64,000 nucleotides of DNA from Desulfonatronospira thiodismutans ASO3-1 (GCF_000174435.1 NZ_ACJN02000002.1:811490-875489); one strand, 5' to 3'. Shown: positions 44,267 to 53,443, counted from the first letter of the stretch. Notes: generated by a model not told the origin, from the letters alone. Translations and numbers: made by a program.

Positions 44267-44824
44267 TCAGTCCTCAAACAGGGTGATGTCGCCCGGCTTG
44301 CCGGCGATGTCTTTGACCCGCCTGGAAGCCTTTTTTTCTTTGCGGGCGATTTTTTGTAACTGGAGAGAAGGGAGCTTTTTGACATAAGCATCGCCGGTAT
44401 CAGTGTAAAAAAAGACTTTTCTGGAATCAGATCCACCAATGTCGCTGTTTATCAGCCTGATATTTTCCATTTGCAAAAATTCAATGACAAATGCGGATAT
44501 CTTGTCCCCTACTCCGTTTTCCCTGGAGATGGAGGGCAGCACGTGAGCGCCTCCGAAGACCTTGGCCTGAAGGCTGTTGCGCTTTGCCCCCAGTTTCATC
44601 ATCCTGTTGATGAGCAGCTCCATGGCATTGACCCCGTAGCGGGCGGAAACATCAAAGTGATTAAGGTCCGCTTTTCCCGGAAGGAGGATGTGGTTCATGC
44701 CGCCTATGAGGCTGCGGGGGTCGAAAAGGCATGCTGCAACGCATGATCCAAGAACCGTATGGATGATGGATGGACTGGCGCTGGCATGGTATTCACCTAT
44801 GTGAATGTTTACATTTTTTCTCAT
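44267..44824 (-). CDS. cheD: CheD chemoreceptor glutamine deamidase
   Basis: 185-residue enzyme that deamidates glutamines of chemoreceptors. The catalytic set is present: Cys28 in TVLGSCVAACLFD, His45 in GGMNHILLPG, and a conserved Thr23 upstream. AKVFGGAHVLP is also typical. Its start overlaps the end of the phosphopantetheinyl transferase gene by four bases (same strand), giving coupling without a functional link that I know of. The only chemoreceptor in the window is at 17533. Confidence 0.92.
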   Translation of the reverse strand: MRKNVNIHIGEYHASASPSIIHTVLGSCVAACLFDPRSLIGGMNHILLPGKADLNHFDVSARYGVNAMELLINRMMKLGAKRNSLQAKVFGGAHVLPSISRENGVGDKISAFVIEFLQMENIRLINSDIGGSDSRKVFFYTDTGDAYVKKLPSLQLQKIARKEKKASRRVKDIAGKPGDITLFED

Positions 44825-45534
44825 AACGTTTCGGTGCCTGTAATTGTTTCCAGATCAATGTGCTCCAGGGTGTAAGAAGGGGGATGACTTGCATCCATAA
44901 CAGTCAAGGCCAGGCGGTACTCCTGGTCATCAAAGGCGCACAGGGCTGCTGCGCAGCGGGTTTTTACCCCCTTGCGGGTAAGGTATACCTGTACCTCGGG
45001 GTTAAAAACTATCTCCAGATCTTTTAAAGGCAGGCTAAGTCCCAGGCCTGTGGCCTTCATGCAGCTCTCCCTGAGCACCCAGCCTTGGATCAGTGCGGCC
45101 TGCCGTCTGTTGGGAGGCAGGGTTTGCAGCCAGTCAAGTTCCCTTTGTGGATAGTATCTCCTGGCCACTGCCGTGATATCCCTTTGTACTTTTTCAATGT
45201 CCAGGCCGAGCGGTTTGTCTCCTGCGCCGCAGACCACCCATTTTCCGGAATGCGAGATATTGAACTGGAGTTCAGGCAGTTGAGGCAAATACGGCTTGCC
45301 GTTTGAGCCGGTCACCGTAAGGGGAGGGACACTAAACCCGGGTGCATGTTTTTTTATAACATAAGCCAGGAGCAGCCCAGCCCCTGCGCACCTGGACCGG
45401 TCCTGTTTTTTCCGGAGCCTGGAAAGGGCCGCGATCCGTTCCTGGCCAAGCCACGGCTTCCACCTGTCCTGGTCCGGGTCCAGGGAGGATATGTCCAGGG
45501 CATATATGTTTGTGGCCGGGTATCTATGCAGCAT
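44821..45534 (-). CDS. 4'-phosphopantetheinyl transferase (Sfp type)
   Basis: 237-residue enzyme that transfers phosphopantetheine to carrier proteins. The family motifs FNISHSGKW, GLDIEKV (metal-binding Asp and Glu) and WVLRESCMKATG are visible; the last corresponds to WxxKEAxxK, with Arg replacing the first Lys. The first and third motif changes are conservative. No polyketide or non-ribosomal peptide genes are nearby. Four-base overlap with cheD downstream suggests one operon. Confidence 0.88.
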   Translation of the reverse strand: MLHRYPATNIYALDISSLDPDQDRWKPWLGQERIAALSRLRKKQDRSRCAGAGLLLAYVIKKHAPGFSVPPLTVTGSNGKPYLPQLPELQFNISHSGKWVVCGAGDKPLGLDIEKVQRDITAVARRYYPQRELDWLQTLPPNRRQAALIQGWVLRESCMKATGLGLSLPLKDLEIVFNPEVQVYLTRKGVKTRCAAALCAFDDQEYRLALTVMDASHPPSYTLEHIDLETITGTETL

Positions 45535-45723
45535 AAAGGGTCCTTGTGGTATACTTCAGTTTTCATCCGGAATCAGTTTAATCTCAGGGGTGAGCTTCTT
45601 ACGGGAATCAGGTTCTGGTTCAAAACGAAGTTTTATGGTTATACCAAATCCTGAAAAGGTTCAAACATGATTTGCAACTGCCTAGACTTTGCTGAATAGT
45701 GACAACACTTTTTAGAACTAATT

Positions 45724-45907
45724 GTAACTGTTCAGCATATTTTGTGTGTACTCTTGTTCTGGCCATCGGTGTCGGGGTCGGTATCGGGGTCGGGGTCGAT
45801 AGAAAACCGAAAGCCAAAGTTGCGTTGGGCCTTCCCCAACAGCTTCGATACCGATCCCGATTCCGATACCGACCCCGACAAACCCCGTTATCATGGTGAA
45901 CAGTTAC
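45724..45907. mobile_element. MITE-like element O (GTAACTGTTCAGC end) with 8-bp target duplication
   Basis: 184-bp element with terminal inverted repeats GTAACTGTTCA/TGAACAGTTAC. The flanking octamers AACTAATT and AAATAATT agree at 7 of 8. The interior is a long palindrome of GGGGTCGGTATCG-type repeats (GGTGTCGGGGTCGGTATCGG against CCGATACCGACCCCGAC), different from the GGGGACAG core. It lies between the phosphopantetheinyl transferase and glgX. Confidence 0.78.
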
Positions 45908-45990
45908 AAATAATTTTACTTGGCATTTTTTAAACGGATGGGCTATAAATAATGCGGATGGTTTTGATGTCCTTCAACAACAAATAATAC

Positions 45991-48111
45991 ATGAAGCCGG
46001 AACAAGACATGAAAGTATGGCCGGGCACCCCGTATCCTCTGGGGGCAACTTACGACGGATCTGGAACCAATTTTTCACTTTTCTCCGGCATAGCTGAAAA
46101 GGTGGAACTGTGCCTTTTTGATGCTGACGGTCAGGAGACCCGGGTTGAGCTTCCGGAGGTAACCGGGCACTGCTGGCACGGCTATCTGCCAGAGATTGAA
46201 CCCTGCCAGCATTACGGTTTTCGCGTGCACGGGCCGTGGCAGCCTGAAGAAGGGCACCGCTGCAACCCGGCCAAGCTGCTTCTGGACCCTTACGCCAAGG
46301 CGGTGGACGGGCAGATAAAGTGGGATGAAGCCCTTTTTCCCTACAACCTTCAAGACGGTCCGGAAAGCCGCAATGATAAAGACAGCGCCTCGTTTATGCC
46401 ACGAAGCGTGGTGCACCAGCCGGACTTTGACTGGGGCGGAGACCGGCTTCTTGGCCGTCCCTGGCACGAGACAGTGATTTACGAGACCCATGTCAAGGGG
46501 TTCTCCATGCGCCATCCGGAAATTCCGGAAAATATCCGGGGTACTTATGCGGGTCTTGGACACCCGGTGGCAGTGGAGCACCTGCAAAAGCTGGGAATCA
46601 CCGCAGTGGAGCTTATGCCGGTACATTACTTTATCCATGACAAGCACCTGGTGGACAAGGGCCTGCGCAACTACTGGGGTTACAATTCCATAGGCTTTTT
46701 CGCCCCGCACAGTGAGTACGCCTCGGGCAACAGGCCCGGCGAGGTGGTGGCCGAATTCAAGCAGATGGTCAAGAATCTGCACCAGGCAGGCCTGGAGGTC
46801 ATCCTGGACGTGGTCTACAACCACACCGGAGAGGGCAACCACCTGGGGCCTGTTCTGTCCTTCAAGGGCATAGACAACGCCTATTACTACAGGACCATGC
46901 CCGATGATGCCCGCTATTACATGGATTATACCGGCACGGGCAACAGTCTGAATATGCGTCATCCCCACGTCCTGCAGCTGCTCATGGACTCCCTGCGCTA
47001 CTGGGTCCTGGAAATGCACGTGGACGGATTCCGCTTTGACCTGGCCTCCACCCTGGCCAGGGAGTTGCACGACGTGGACAGGCTCTCTGCCTTTTTTGAT
47101 CTTATCCAGCAGGACCCGGTCATCAGCCAGGTCAAGCTCATTGCCGAGCCCTGGGATGTGGGCGAGGGCGGCTACCAGGTGGGCAATTTCCCTCCGGTGT
47201 GGTCGGAGTGGAACGGCAAGTACCGCGATTGCGTGCGCGATTTCTGGGCCGGGAGGGATCAGACCCTGGGGGAGTTCGCCTACCGTCTCACCGGCAGCCC
47301 GGATCTGTATGCCGACGACTCCCGGCAGCCCTTTGCCAGCATCAATTTCATCACCGCCCATGACGGATTCACCCTGCGGGACCTGGTATCCTATGACCGC
47401 AAGCATAATGAGGCCAACGGCGAGGACAACAACGACGGCCACGACGACGAAGGCTCGTGGAACTGCGGAGCGGAAGGACCCACTGACGATCCGGAGGTTC
47501 TGGCCCTGCGGGCCAGGCAGCAGCGCAACTTCCTGGCCACTTTGATCCTGTCCCAGGGAGTGCCCATGCTCCTGGGCGGAGACGAAACGGGCCGCACCCA
47601 GCAGGGCAACAACAACGCCTATTGCCAGGACAACGAGATTTCCTGGTATGACTGGGAAAACGCGGACCTGGATCTGCTGGCCTTCACAGAGAAGCTCATC
47701 AGTTATTTTCACAGACATCCGGTGTTCCGGCGCAGGCGCTGGTTTCACGGCCGTGAAATACACGGTCTGGAAATAACCGACATCGCCTGGTTCACCCATC
47801 TGGGAGAGCAGATGTCCGAGGAGGACTGGGGCTCGGGGTTTGCCAAGTCCCTGGGAGTTTACCTCAACGGCGGAGCCATCCCCAACCCCAATCCCAAAGG
47901 GGAACCGGTGACAGACGACAGTTTTTATCTTATCTTCAACGCCCATTACGAAGAACTGGAGTTCACTCTGCCACCGGATACCTGGGGCGGTTCATGGCGT
48001 TTGGAAATGGATACTCTAAGCGGCTGGCTGGAAGAGGAAAAGATCCTTCAGGCCGGTGAGGAGATTGCCGTGGCTGCCCGCTGCATGGTGGTGCTGCGCC
48101 ATGTTTCCTGA
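45991..48111 (+). CDS. glgX: Glycogen debranching enzyme
   Basis: GH13 isoamylase-type enzyme of 706 residues that hydrolyses alpha-1,6 branches of limit dextrins. N-terminal carbohydrate-binding domain (GATYDGSGTNFSLFSG), then the TIM barrel with VVYNHTGEGN, DGFRFDLAS (nucleophile Asp), AEPWDVGEGG (acid/base Glu) and TAHDGFTLRD. It heads the trehalose block and probably supplies linear maltodextrins to TreY. The stop overlaps the treY start by 11 bases, showing translational coupling. The start could be ATG 46009 instead of 45991. Confidence 0.92.
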   Translation: MKPEQDMKVWPGTPYPLGATYDGSGTNFSLFSGIAEKVELCLFDADGQETRVELPEVTGHCWHGYLPEIEPCQHYGFRVHGPWQPEEGHRCNPAKLLLDPYAKAVDGQIKWDEALFPYNLQDGPESRNDKDSASFMPRSVVHQPDFDWGGDRLLGRPWHETVIYETHVKGFSMRHPEIPENIRGTYAGLGHPVAVEHLQKLGITAVELMPVHYFIHDKHLVDKGLRNYWGYNSIGFFAPHSEYASGNRPGEVVAEFKQMVKNLHQAGLEVILDVVYNHTGEGNHLGPVLSFKGIDNAYYYRTMPDDARYYMDYTGTGNSLNMRHPHVLQLLMDSLRYWVLEMHVDGFRFDLASTLARELHDVDRLSAFFDLIQQDPVISQVKLIAEPWDVGEGGYQVGNFPPVWSEWNGKYRDCVRDFWAGRDQTLGEFAYRLTGSPDLYADDSRQPFASINFITAHDGFTLRDLVSYDRKHNEANGEDNNDGHDDEGSWNCGAEGPTDDPEVLALRARQQRNFLATLILSQGVPMLLGGDETGRTQQGNNNAYCQDNEISWYDWENADLDLLAFTEKLISYFHRHPVFRRRRWFHGREIHGLEITDIAWFTHLGEQMSEEDWGSGFAKSLGVYLNGGAIPNPNPKGEPVTDDSFYLIFNAHYEELEFTLPPDTWGGSWRLEMDTLSGWLEEEKILQAGEEIAVAARCMVVLRHVS

Positions 48112-50776
48112 ACCAAGGGCCACTTACAGAATTCAGCTGCACCAGGACTTTGATTTTTTTGCTGCAGCAGAAATTATTTCCTACCTGGCTGAGCTGGGAA
48201 TAAGCCATATATACTGCTCCCCTTATCTGCAGGCTGCCTCGGGCAGTACTCATGGATACGACGTAGTTGATCCCACCCGGGTCAATGCCGGCCTGGGAGG
48301 AGAGTCAGGGCACCGGGCGATGCTTCAGGCCCTGAAACAGGCCTCCCTGGGACAGGTCCTGGACCTGGTCCCCAACCACATGGCCATACCCGGGCGGGAA
48401 AACCCGTGGTGGTGGGATGTCCTGGAAAACGGACCGTCCAGTCCTTATGCCTCATATTTTGACGTGGACTGGGACTCTTCTGAAGACCGCTGGCCCAACA
48501 GGGTGCTGCTGCCGGTTCTGGGGGATCATTACGGCCGGGTCCTGGAAGCCGGGGAACTGCGCCTGGTTCAGGACCAGGGAGAATTCACCCTGAAGTATCA
48601 TGAACACAGCTTTCCAGTGGACCCTTGCAGCCTGTCCGGCCTTCTGGCCAGGGCTGCTCACAATTGCGGCTCTGATCTGCTGGGTTTTCTGGCCGGCTGC
48701 TGCTCCAGGCTGCCCCGGCCTACGGTTACAAAACGCAGGGAAGTCATGCGCCGGCACAGGGACAAGGCTGTAATAGCCGGTCTTCTGACCGGTCTTTGTG
48801 CCGAGCCGGGGCCCCGGATGGCCATAGAGGGGGAAGTAGACAGAGTCAACCAGGATCCGGACGCCCTGGACCGTATCCTGGACGAGCAGAACTATCGCCT
48901 GGCCTGGTGGCGTACTGCAGGACGGGACCTGGGTTACCGGCGTTTTTTCGACATCAATTCCCTGGCCGGGATGCGGGTGGAAAATGAGGATGTCTTTGCC
49001 GCCACGCACTCCCTGCCCCTGAAGTGGGTACGGGAGGGCAGTGTTCAGGGCCTAAGGATTGATCATCCGGACGGGCTGCGCAATCCTGCCGGGTACTTCC
49101 AGCGTCTGCGGGACACCTGCCCCGGGGTCTGGATTGTGGCGGAAAAAATCCTGGAGCCCGGGGAACAAGCGCCTCCTGACTGGCCCATTGAGGGGACCAC
49201 CGGTTATGATTTTTTGAACCTGGTGACCGGGCTCTTTGTGGATCAGTCCAAAGAGGATCTGCTAACCGATTTTTATGTCTCCTTCTGTGGTAATGACCAG
49301 GATTTCAAGGCACTGGTCCGGGTATGCAAGGAAAAGGTCATCAGGGAGCTTCTGGGCAGTGAACTCAACAGGCTGACTTCTCTTTTCGTAGCCGTCTGTG
49401 AAAAACACCGCAGGCACCGCGACTATACACGGCATGAGCTTCAGGAAGCCCTGGTGAGAGTGGGAGCTAATTATCCCGTTTACCGCAGCTATGTCCGCAC
49501 AGGGTCGGGAGAAAAGGAACCAGTGGTCAGCCAGGCGGACAAATATTACGTGAGGGAGGCCATCGCCCTGGCAGCAGAGGAAACCCCTGAACCGGATGCG
49601 GAGCTTTTGAGTTTTCTGGAAGCCCTTTTACTGCTGGAAATTCCTGGTGTTTTGGAAGGTGAACTGGCCATGCGCTTTCAGCAGTTCACCGCCCCGGTAA
49701 TGGCCAAAGGCGTGGAAGACACGGCCTTTTACCGCTACAGCCGCCTGCTTTGCTTAAATGAGGTGGGAGGCGATCCCGGACATTTCGGAACTTCTTTAGA
49801 GAAGTTTCACAGGCAGGCCGGAACGGCCCGGGACAAGAGGCCTTTAAGCCTTCTGGCCGGTTCCACTCATGATACCAAGCGCAGCGAGGATGTGCGGGCC
49901 AGGCTCTGCCTTGTTTCCGAGATTCCCGAAAAATGGCGTAATCAGGTCCAGGCCTGGCATGAGCAGAACAGAAAATATATAACTGACGGAGTACCTGAGC
50001 CCAATACCGAGTATTTCATCTATCAAACCCTGGCCGGGGCATGGCCCATAAGCCCTGAGCGTCTGGAGATATACCTGGAAAAGGCCTTGCGCGAGGCCAA
50101 GGAGCATACCTCATGGACCAGCCCGGACAAGGATTATGAAAGACGGATGCAGGAGTTTGCCAGGTCTGTTATGCAGGATGAAAGATTCTGCCGGGGAATG
50201 CAGGAGTTCATTGAACCCCTGATTCCGGCCGGCCGGGTGAACTCCCTGGCCCAGACTCTGATCCGGATGACTTTTCCCGGGGTGCCGGATATCTACCAGG
50301 GCTGCGAGCTGTGGGATATGAGCCTGGTGGATCCGGACAACCGCAGGCCTGTGGATTTTCAAATGCGCCAAATGTTCCTGGCGGAGCTGCCCGGACTCCA
50401 GGTGCAGGAGATCATGGAGCGCATGAATGTGGGTCTGCCCAAGATGTGGCTCATCAGGCAGGCTCTGGGGCTGCGGCGCAGACGGCCCCACGCCTTTGGG
50501 CCAGACGGAGAATATCGGCCGGTATATGCCAGGGGAAAGAAGAGTGATCATGTAGTAGCCTTTTTGCGCGGCGAGATCGTGTTGACCGTGGTCCCCCGCC
50601 TGGTTCTGGGCCTTGGCGGGGACTTTGAGGATACCGTCCTGGACCTGCCGCCGGGGGACTGGGAGAATGTCTTGACCGGGGAGAGATTGGCCGGAGGCAA
50701 AATTGAGCTTTCCCGGTTGCTGGATAAGTTTCCGGTGGCGCTTTGTGCCCGAGACCGGGAAGTAAAAGCCGAATGA
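48101..50776 (+). CDS. treY: Malto-oligosyltrehalose synthase
   Basis: GH13 enzyme of 891 residues that converts the reducing end of a maltodextrin into a trehalosyl unit. It begins MFPEPRATYRIQLHQDFDFF, a typical TreY start, and shows CSPYLQAASGSTHGYDVVD, LDLVPNHMA, GLRIDHPDGL, IVAEKILEPGE and GSTHDTKRSEDVRARL. The start at 48101 overlaps glgX. Its product is cut by TreZ, encoded at 53574. Element H separates it from the following DUF5752-treT pair. Confidence 0.93.
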   Translation: MFPEPRATYRIQLHQDFDFFAAAEIISYLAELGISHIYCSPYLQAASGSTHGYDVVDPTRVNAGLGGESGHRAMLQALKQASLGQVLDLVPNHMAIPGRENPWWWDVLENGPSSPYASYFDVDWDSSEDRWPNRVLLPVLGDHYGRVLEAGELRLVQDQGEFTLKYHEHSFPVDPCSLSGLLARAAHNCGSDLLGFLAGCCSRLPRPTVTKRREVMRRHRDKAVIAGLLTGLCAEPGPRMAIEGEVDRVNQDPDALDRILDEQNYRLAWWRTAGRDLGYRRFFDINSLAGMRVENEDVFAATHSLPLKWVREGSVQGLRIDHPDGLRNPAGYFQRLRDTCPGVWIVAEKILEPGEQAPPDWPIEGTTGYDFLNLVTGLFVDQSKEDLLTDFYVSFCGNDQDFKALVRVCKEKVIRELLGSELNRLTSLFVAVCEKHRRHRDYTRHELQEALVRVGANYPVYRSYVRTGSGEKEPVVSQADKYYVREAIALAAEETPEPDAELLSFLEALLLLEIPGVLEGELAMRFQQFTAPVMAKGVEDTAFYRYSRLLCLNEVGGDPGHFGTSLEKFHRQAGTARDKRPLSLLAGSTHDTKRSEDVRARLCLVSEIPEKWRNQVQAWHEQNRKYITDGVPEPNTEYFIYQTLAGAWPISPERLEIYLEKALREAKEHTSWTSPDKDYERRMQEFARSVMQDERFCRGMQEFIEPLIPAGRVNSLAQTLIRMTFPGVPDIYQGCELWDMSLVDPDNRRPVDFQMRQMFLAELPGLQVQEIMERMNVGLPKMWLIRQALGLRRRRPHAFGPDGEYRPVYARGKKSDHVVAFLRGEIVLTVVPRLVLGLGGDFEDTVLDLPPGDWENVLTGERLAGGKIELSRLLDKFPVALCARDREVKAE

Positions 50777-50886
50777 AGTATTAGACAAATGTCCAGTGCA
50801 TAACTTCGTTTGATCTTGTTGAAATTCATGAAAACGGTAAGTTTTTTCATGAAGATATAGTATTCCAAGCTTTCCTCCATCCAGAC

Positions 50887-51037
50887 GTATCTGTTTAGCG
50901 CTTTTAAGGAAAGCAGGGGACAGGCACTCCGGGACCCACTTGAGCATCATTTTGTGCTTAAAATATCTCATTTTTTGGGACAAGTGGGTCCCGGAAGAGC
51001 CAGTCCCCATGCCACATGCAAAGCGCTAAACAGATAC
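50887..51037. mobile_element. MITE-like element H with exact 8-bp target duplication
   Basis: 151-bp element with terminal inverted repeats GTATCTGTTTAGCGCTT/AAGCGCTAAACAGATAC, flanked by identical octamers ATCCAGAC (50879-50886 and 51038-51045). The interior hairpin has GGGACAGGCACTCCGGGACCCACTT against AAGTGGGTCCCGGAAGAGCCAGTCCCC. It interrupts the gap between treY and the DUF5752 gene. No ORF. Confidence 0.88.
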
Positions 51038-51066
51038 ATCCAGACCTTTTCAATAGAGGTGAATCC

Positions 51067-51750
51067 ATGAACATCAGCAATCTATCCCAGCCCGAGCCTT
51101 TCGCCCTCAAGGATTGCGCCCTCATCACCATCGCCACCGGACGCAAGGCCCATACCCTGGCCGAACTCCGGGATCACATCAGGGATGTGAATCTCGACAG
51201 TGTCTACCACCATTTCTGGGGAGGGCTGCTGGGGGCGCGCTTTGAAGAGCGCGAATTCAACAATGATTTTGCCGTATGGTGCCGCAGGCAGCTGCGGGAA
51301 CAGGCCCTGGCCGAGCAGCTGGCTGTAATCGATCCGGTGGAACACCGGGATCTGGAGGATCTGCGCCGTGAACTCCTGGAGACCATCGAGGGAAGGCTGG
51401 ATGAGAGCGAAACAGCGCACTGGCTGCAGGCATTCCGGCCCTTTGAGTTTATCCGTTCTCAGCTGGTCATCTTTGACACCGGAACCCGCCTTGCCCGGCC
51501 AGAAGCACTGGCCGAGGTTATCCCCGAACTTTCTACGGGCACCATCTTTTATCACTTCATTGACGCCCGGCGTCGGGTGCCCGGTGGTCTGGATGATTTC
51601 AGCTACTGGCTTATGGGTTTTGAGGAGCCGTACTTTGAACTGCGCCGGGGACTGGCCGGGATAGATCCCTTCTTTTCCAGTCTGAGCAGTATACGCGAGG
51701 AAATGACCAGGGTCTGTCTGGAATGCCGGGACAGGGGGGATAAATCATGA
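51067..51750 (+). CDS. DUF5752 family protein
   Basis: 227-residue soluble protein that resembles the DUF5752 family, often next to trehalose and glycosyltransferase genes. Characteristic segments: CALITIATGRKAHTLAELRD, VYHHFWGGLLGARFEEREFN, and RRVPGGLDDFSYWL. The ATG at 51067 has GAGGTG upstream; the longer frame to 51016 runs through element H and is discarded. It overlaps treT by four bases (ATGA), which implies a joint function, perhaps as a subunit or regulator of TreT. A decayed second copy lies at 55358. Confidence 0.8.
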   Translation: MNISNLSQPEPFALKDCALITIATGRKAHTLAELRDHIRDVNLDSVYHHFWGGLLGARFEEREFNNDFAVWCRRQLREQALAEQLAVIDPVEHRDLEDLRRELLETIEGRLDESETAHWLQAFRPFEFIRSQLVIFDTGTRLARPEALAEVIPELSTGTIFYHFIDARRRVPGGLDDFSYWLMGFEEPYFELRRGLAGIDPFFSSLSSIREEMTRVCLECRDRGDKS

Positions 51751-52988
51751 GCAGCCTTCTTGATGCGTATGCCAAGGTGGCGGGACAGGATGTAGTATCC
51801 CATCTGAAACAGCTGGCAGCCCCACTGCGGGGGATGAAGGTGGTCCATGTCAACTCCACCCGCAAAGGGGGAGGGGTGGCCGAGATCCTGGAAAAACTGG
51901 TGCCTCTGAGTGCTGAGCTGGGCCTGGACGTTCGCTGGGAGGTCATAAGCGGCAACGAACAATTTTATCAGTGCACCAAGGCCATGCACAATGCTTTGCA
52001 GGGGCTGGCCGCACCAATTTCCCGGCCCCTGCTGGACGTTTATGAACAGATCAACCTGGAAAATGCCCAGGAACTTCGCGCTGTCCTGGAAGAAGCTGAC
52101 TTTGTTTTCATTCATGATCCCCAGCCCGCACCTCTTCTGGGTCTTTGTCCCGGGCGAAAGGGGCGCTGGGTGTGGCGCTGCCACATTGACGCCAGCCGTC
52201 CTTACCGTCCGGTATGGCGTTACCTGCGTGATCATGTGTCAGGGTATGATGCAAGCGTTTTTTCCCTGCCGGATTTTGCCCAGGCCCTGCCTCATCCGGA
52301 ATATATCATTCCCCCCAGTATTGATCCTTTAAGTGACAAGAATATTGATCTGCCTCAGGAGGAGATAGAAGATGTACGCAAGGAGTTCGGCCTGGACCCG
52401 GAGCGCTCCCTGGTTCTTCAGGTGTCTCGTTTTGACCGCTTCAAAGACCCGGTGGGGGTAGTGGAGGCCCATCGTCTGGCCAGAAAATTTACGCCCGGGC
52501 TGCAATTGGTCCTGGCCGGAGGCACGGCTGACGATGATCCTGAGGGCGAGGCCGTTCTTACGGAAGTCCGGGCCGCAGCAGGGGATGATCCAGACGTCAA
52601 GATTCTGCTTCTGCCGCCGGATGCCCACCGAAAGATCAATGCCCTGCAGCGCATGGCCGATATCGTCATTCAGAAATCCGTCAAGGAAGGTTTCGGCCTC
52701 ACAGTGACCGAAGGCCTGTGGAAGGGCCGGCCGGTCATAGGCGGGGATACCGGTGGTATCCGGCTTCAGGTCATCAACTACCATACCGGCTTTCTGGTGC
52801 GTACTCCACAGGGGGCGGCCCTGCGCATCCGGTATCTTCTGCATCGTAGAGACCGTATGCAGGAAATGGGGGACAAGGCCAGGGAGTTCGTGCGGGAAAA
52901 CTTTTTACTCACCCGGCATCTGCGGGAATACCTGACCCTTATGGTGGGACTGGAAAACGGTGCTGGATATCGAATTGAGCTTGGATGA
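51747..52988 (+). CDS. treT: Trehalose synthase, glycosyltransferase family 4 (TreT)
   Basis: GT4 enzyme of 413 residues related to TreT, which makes trehalose from NDP-glucose and glucose (reversibly). Visible: VVHVNSTRKGGGVAEILEKL at the N-terminal Rossmann domain, CHIDASRPYRPVW, QVSRFDRFKDP, and the C-terminal EGFGLTVTEGLWKGRPVIGG with the retaining-GT E(x7)E pattern. Provides a trehalose route independent of TreYZ. Trehalose phosphorylases share the architecture, so reaction details need testing. Overlaps the DUF5752 gene by four bases. Confidence 0.85.
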   Translation: MSSLLDAYAKVAGQDVVSHLKQLAAPLRGMKVVHVNSTRKGGGVAEILEKLVPLSAELGLDVRWEVISGNEQFYQCTKAMHNALQGLAAPISRPLLDVYEQINLENAQELRAVLEEADFVFIHDPQPAPLLGLCPGRKGRWVWRCHIDASRPYRPVWRYLRDHVSGYDASVFSLPDFAQALPHPEYIIPPSIDPLSDKNIDLPQEEIEDVRKEFGLDPERSLVLQVSRFDRFKDPVGVVEAHRLARKFTPGLQLVLAGGTADDDPEGEAVLTEVRAAAGDDPDVKILLLPPDAHRKINALQRMADIVIQKSVKEGFGLTVTEGLWKGRPVIGGDTGGIRLQVINYHTGFLVRTPQGAALRIRYLLHRRDRMQEMGDKAREFVRENFLLTRHLREYLTLMVGLENGAGYRIELG

Positions 52989-53018
52989 TACGCTTTTGAC
53001 CTTGTGCGGTCCTGCCTC

Positions 53019-53150
53019 TTATTGAAGCTGTTTCAGGAGTTTTTCAGCAGTACCGAGATGCTCCAGGACAATAGGGCGAGGTTTTCCATTGATCCGTCTG
53101 GATTCGACTATAGCCTGGTAGTCCCTGCCTCTTGAAGGTTTTTTAAGATA
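53019..53150 (-). pseudogene. N-terminal remnant of an IS1634-like transposase
   Basis: On the minus strand the frame reads KKPSRGRDYQAIVESR then RINGKPRPIVLEHLGTAE and ends at a TAA (53019-53021). The motif VES-R-NGK-R-VLxxLG is characteristic of the N-terminus of IS1634-type (DDE) transposases. No start codon is clear and the catalytic part is absent, so it is a dead fragment. It lies in the 585-bp gap between treT and treZ. Confidence 0.55.
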
Positions 53151-53280
53151 GTTTCTACTTCAGTGTATACATTTTTAGTTTGAAAAACATATTGAAAATA
53201 TTAAAGATTTCCTCGAAATTTGCGCTGCGCGTAATAAACTCGCGCTAGTTTGCAAATGCTTCAAAAATTCGGCGGCAAAA

Positions 53281-53318
53281 GAGCCAGTCCCCGGAGGTCA
53301 GTCATAAGTTTCGCTGTG
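53281..53318. mobile_element. Right-end remnant of a CACTACAGCGAAA-type element
   Basis: GAGCCAGTCCCCGGAGGTCA followed by AAGTTTCGCTGTG matches the right half of elements C and D. The left half is absent. Confidence 0.55.
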
Positions 53319-53443
53319 TTTTTACTAAAATGATAATTTTTCCCTGTACTCTAAGCTCCGTCTGTTTGACTTCCGGTGTTTACTGTGTTTATTTTATCAT
53401 GTTATTTTAAGAAGGCAGCAACTCTAAAAAAGATGAGCAGGAG

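Noticed and set aside
46075-47946. A 623-codon open frame on the minus strand opposite glgX
   Set aside because: It is fully inside glgX, has no recognisable motif, and reflects the codon bias of the real gene.
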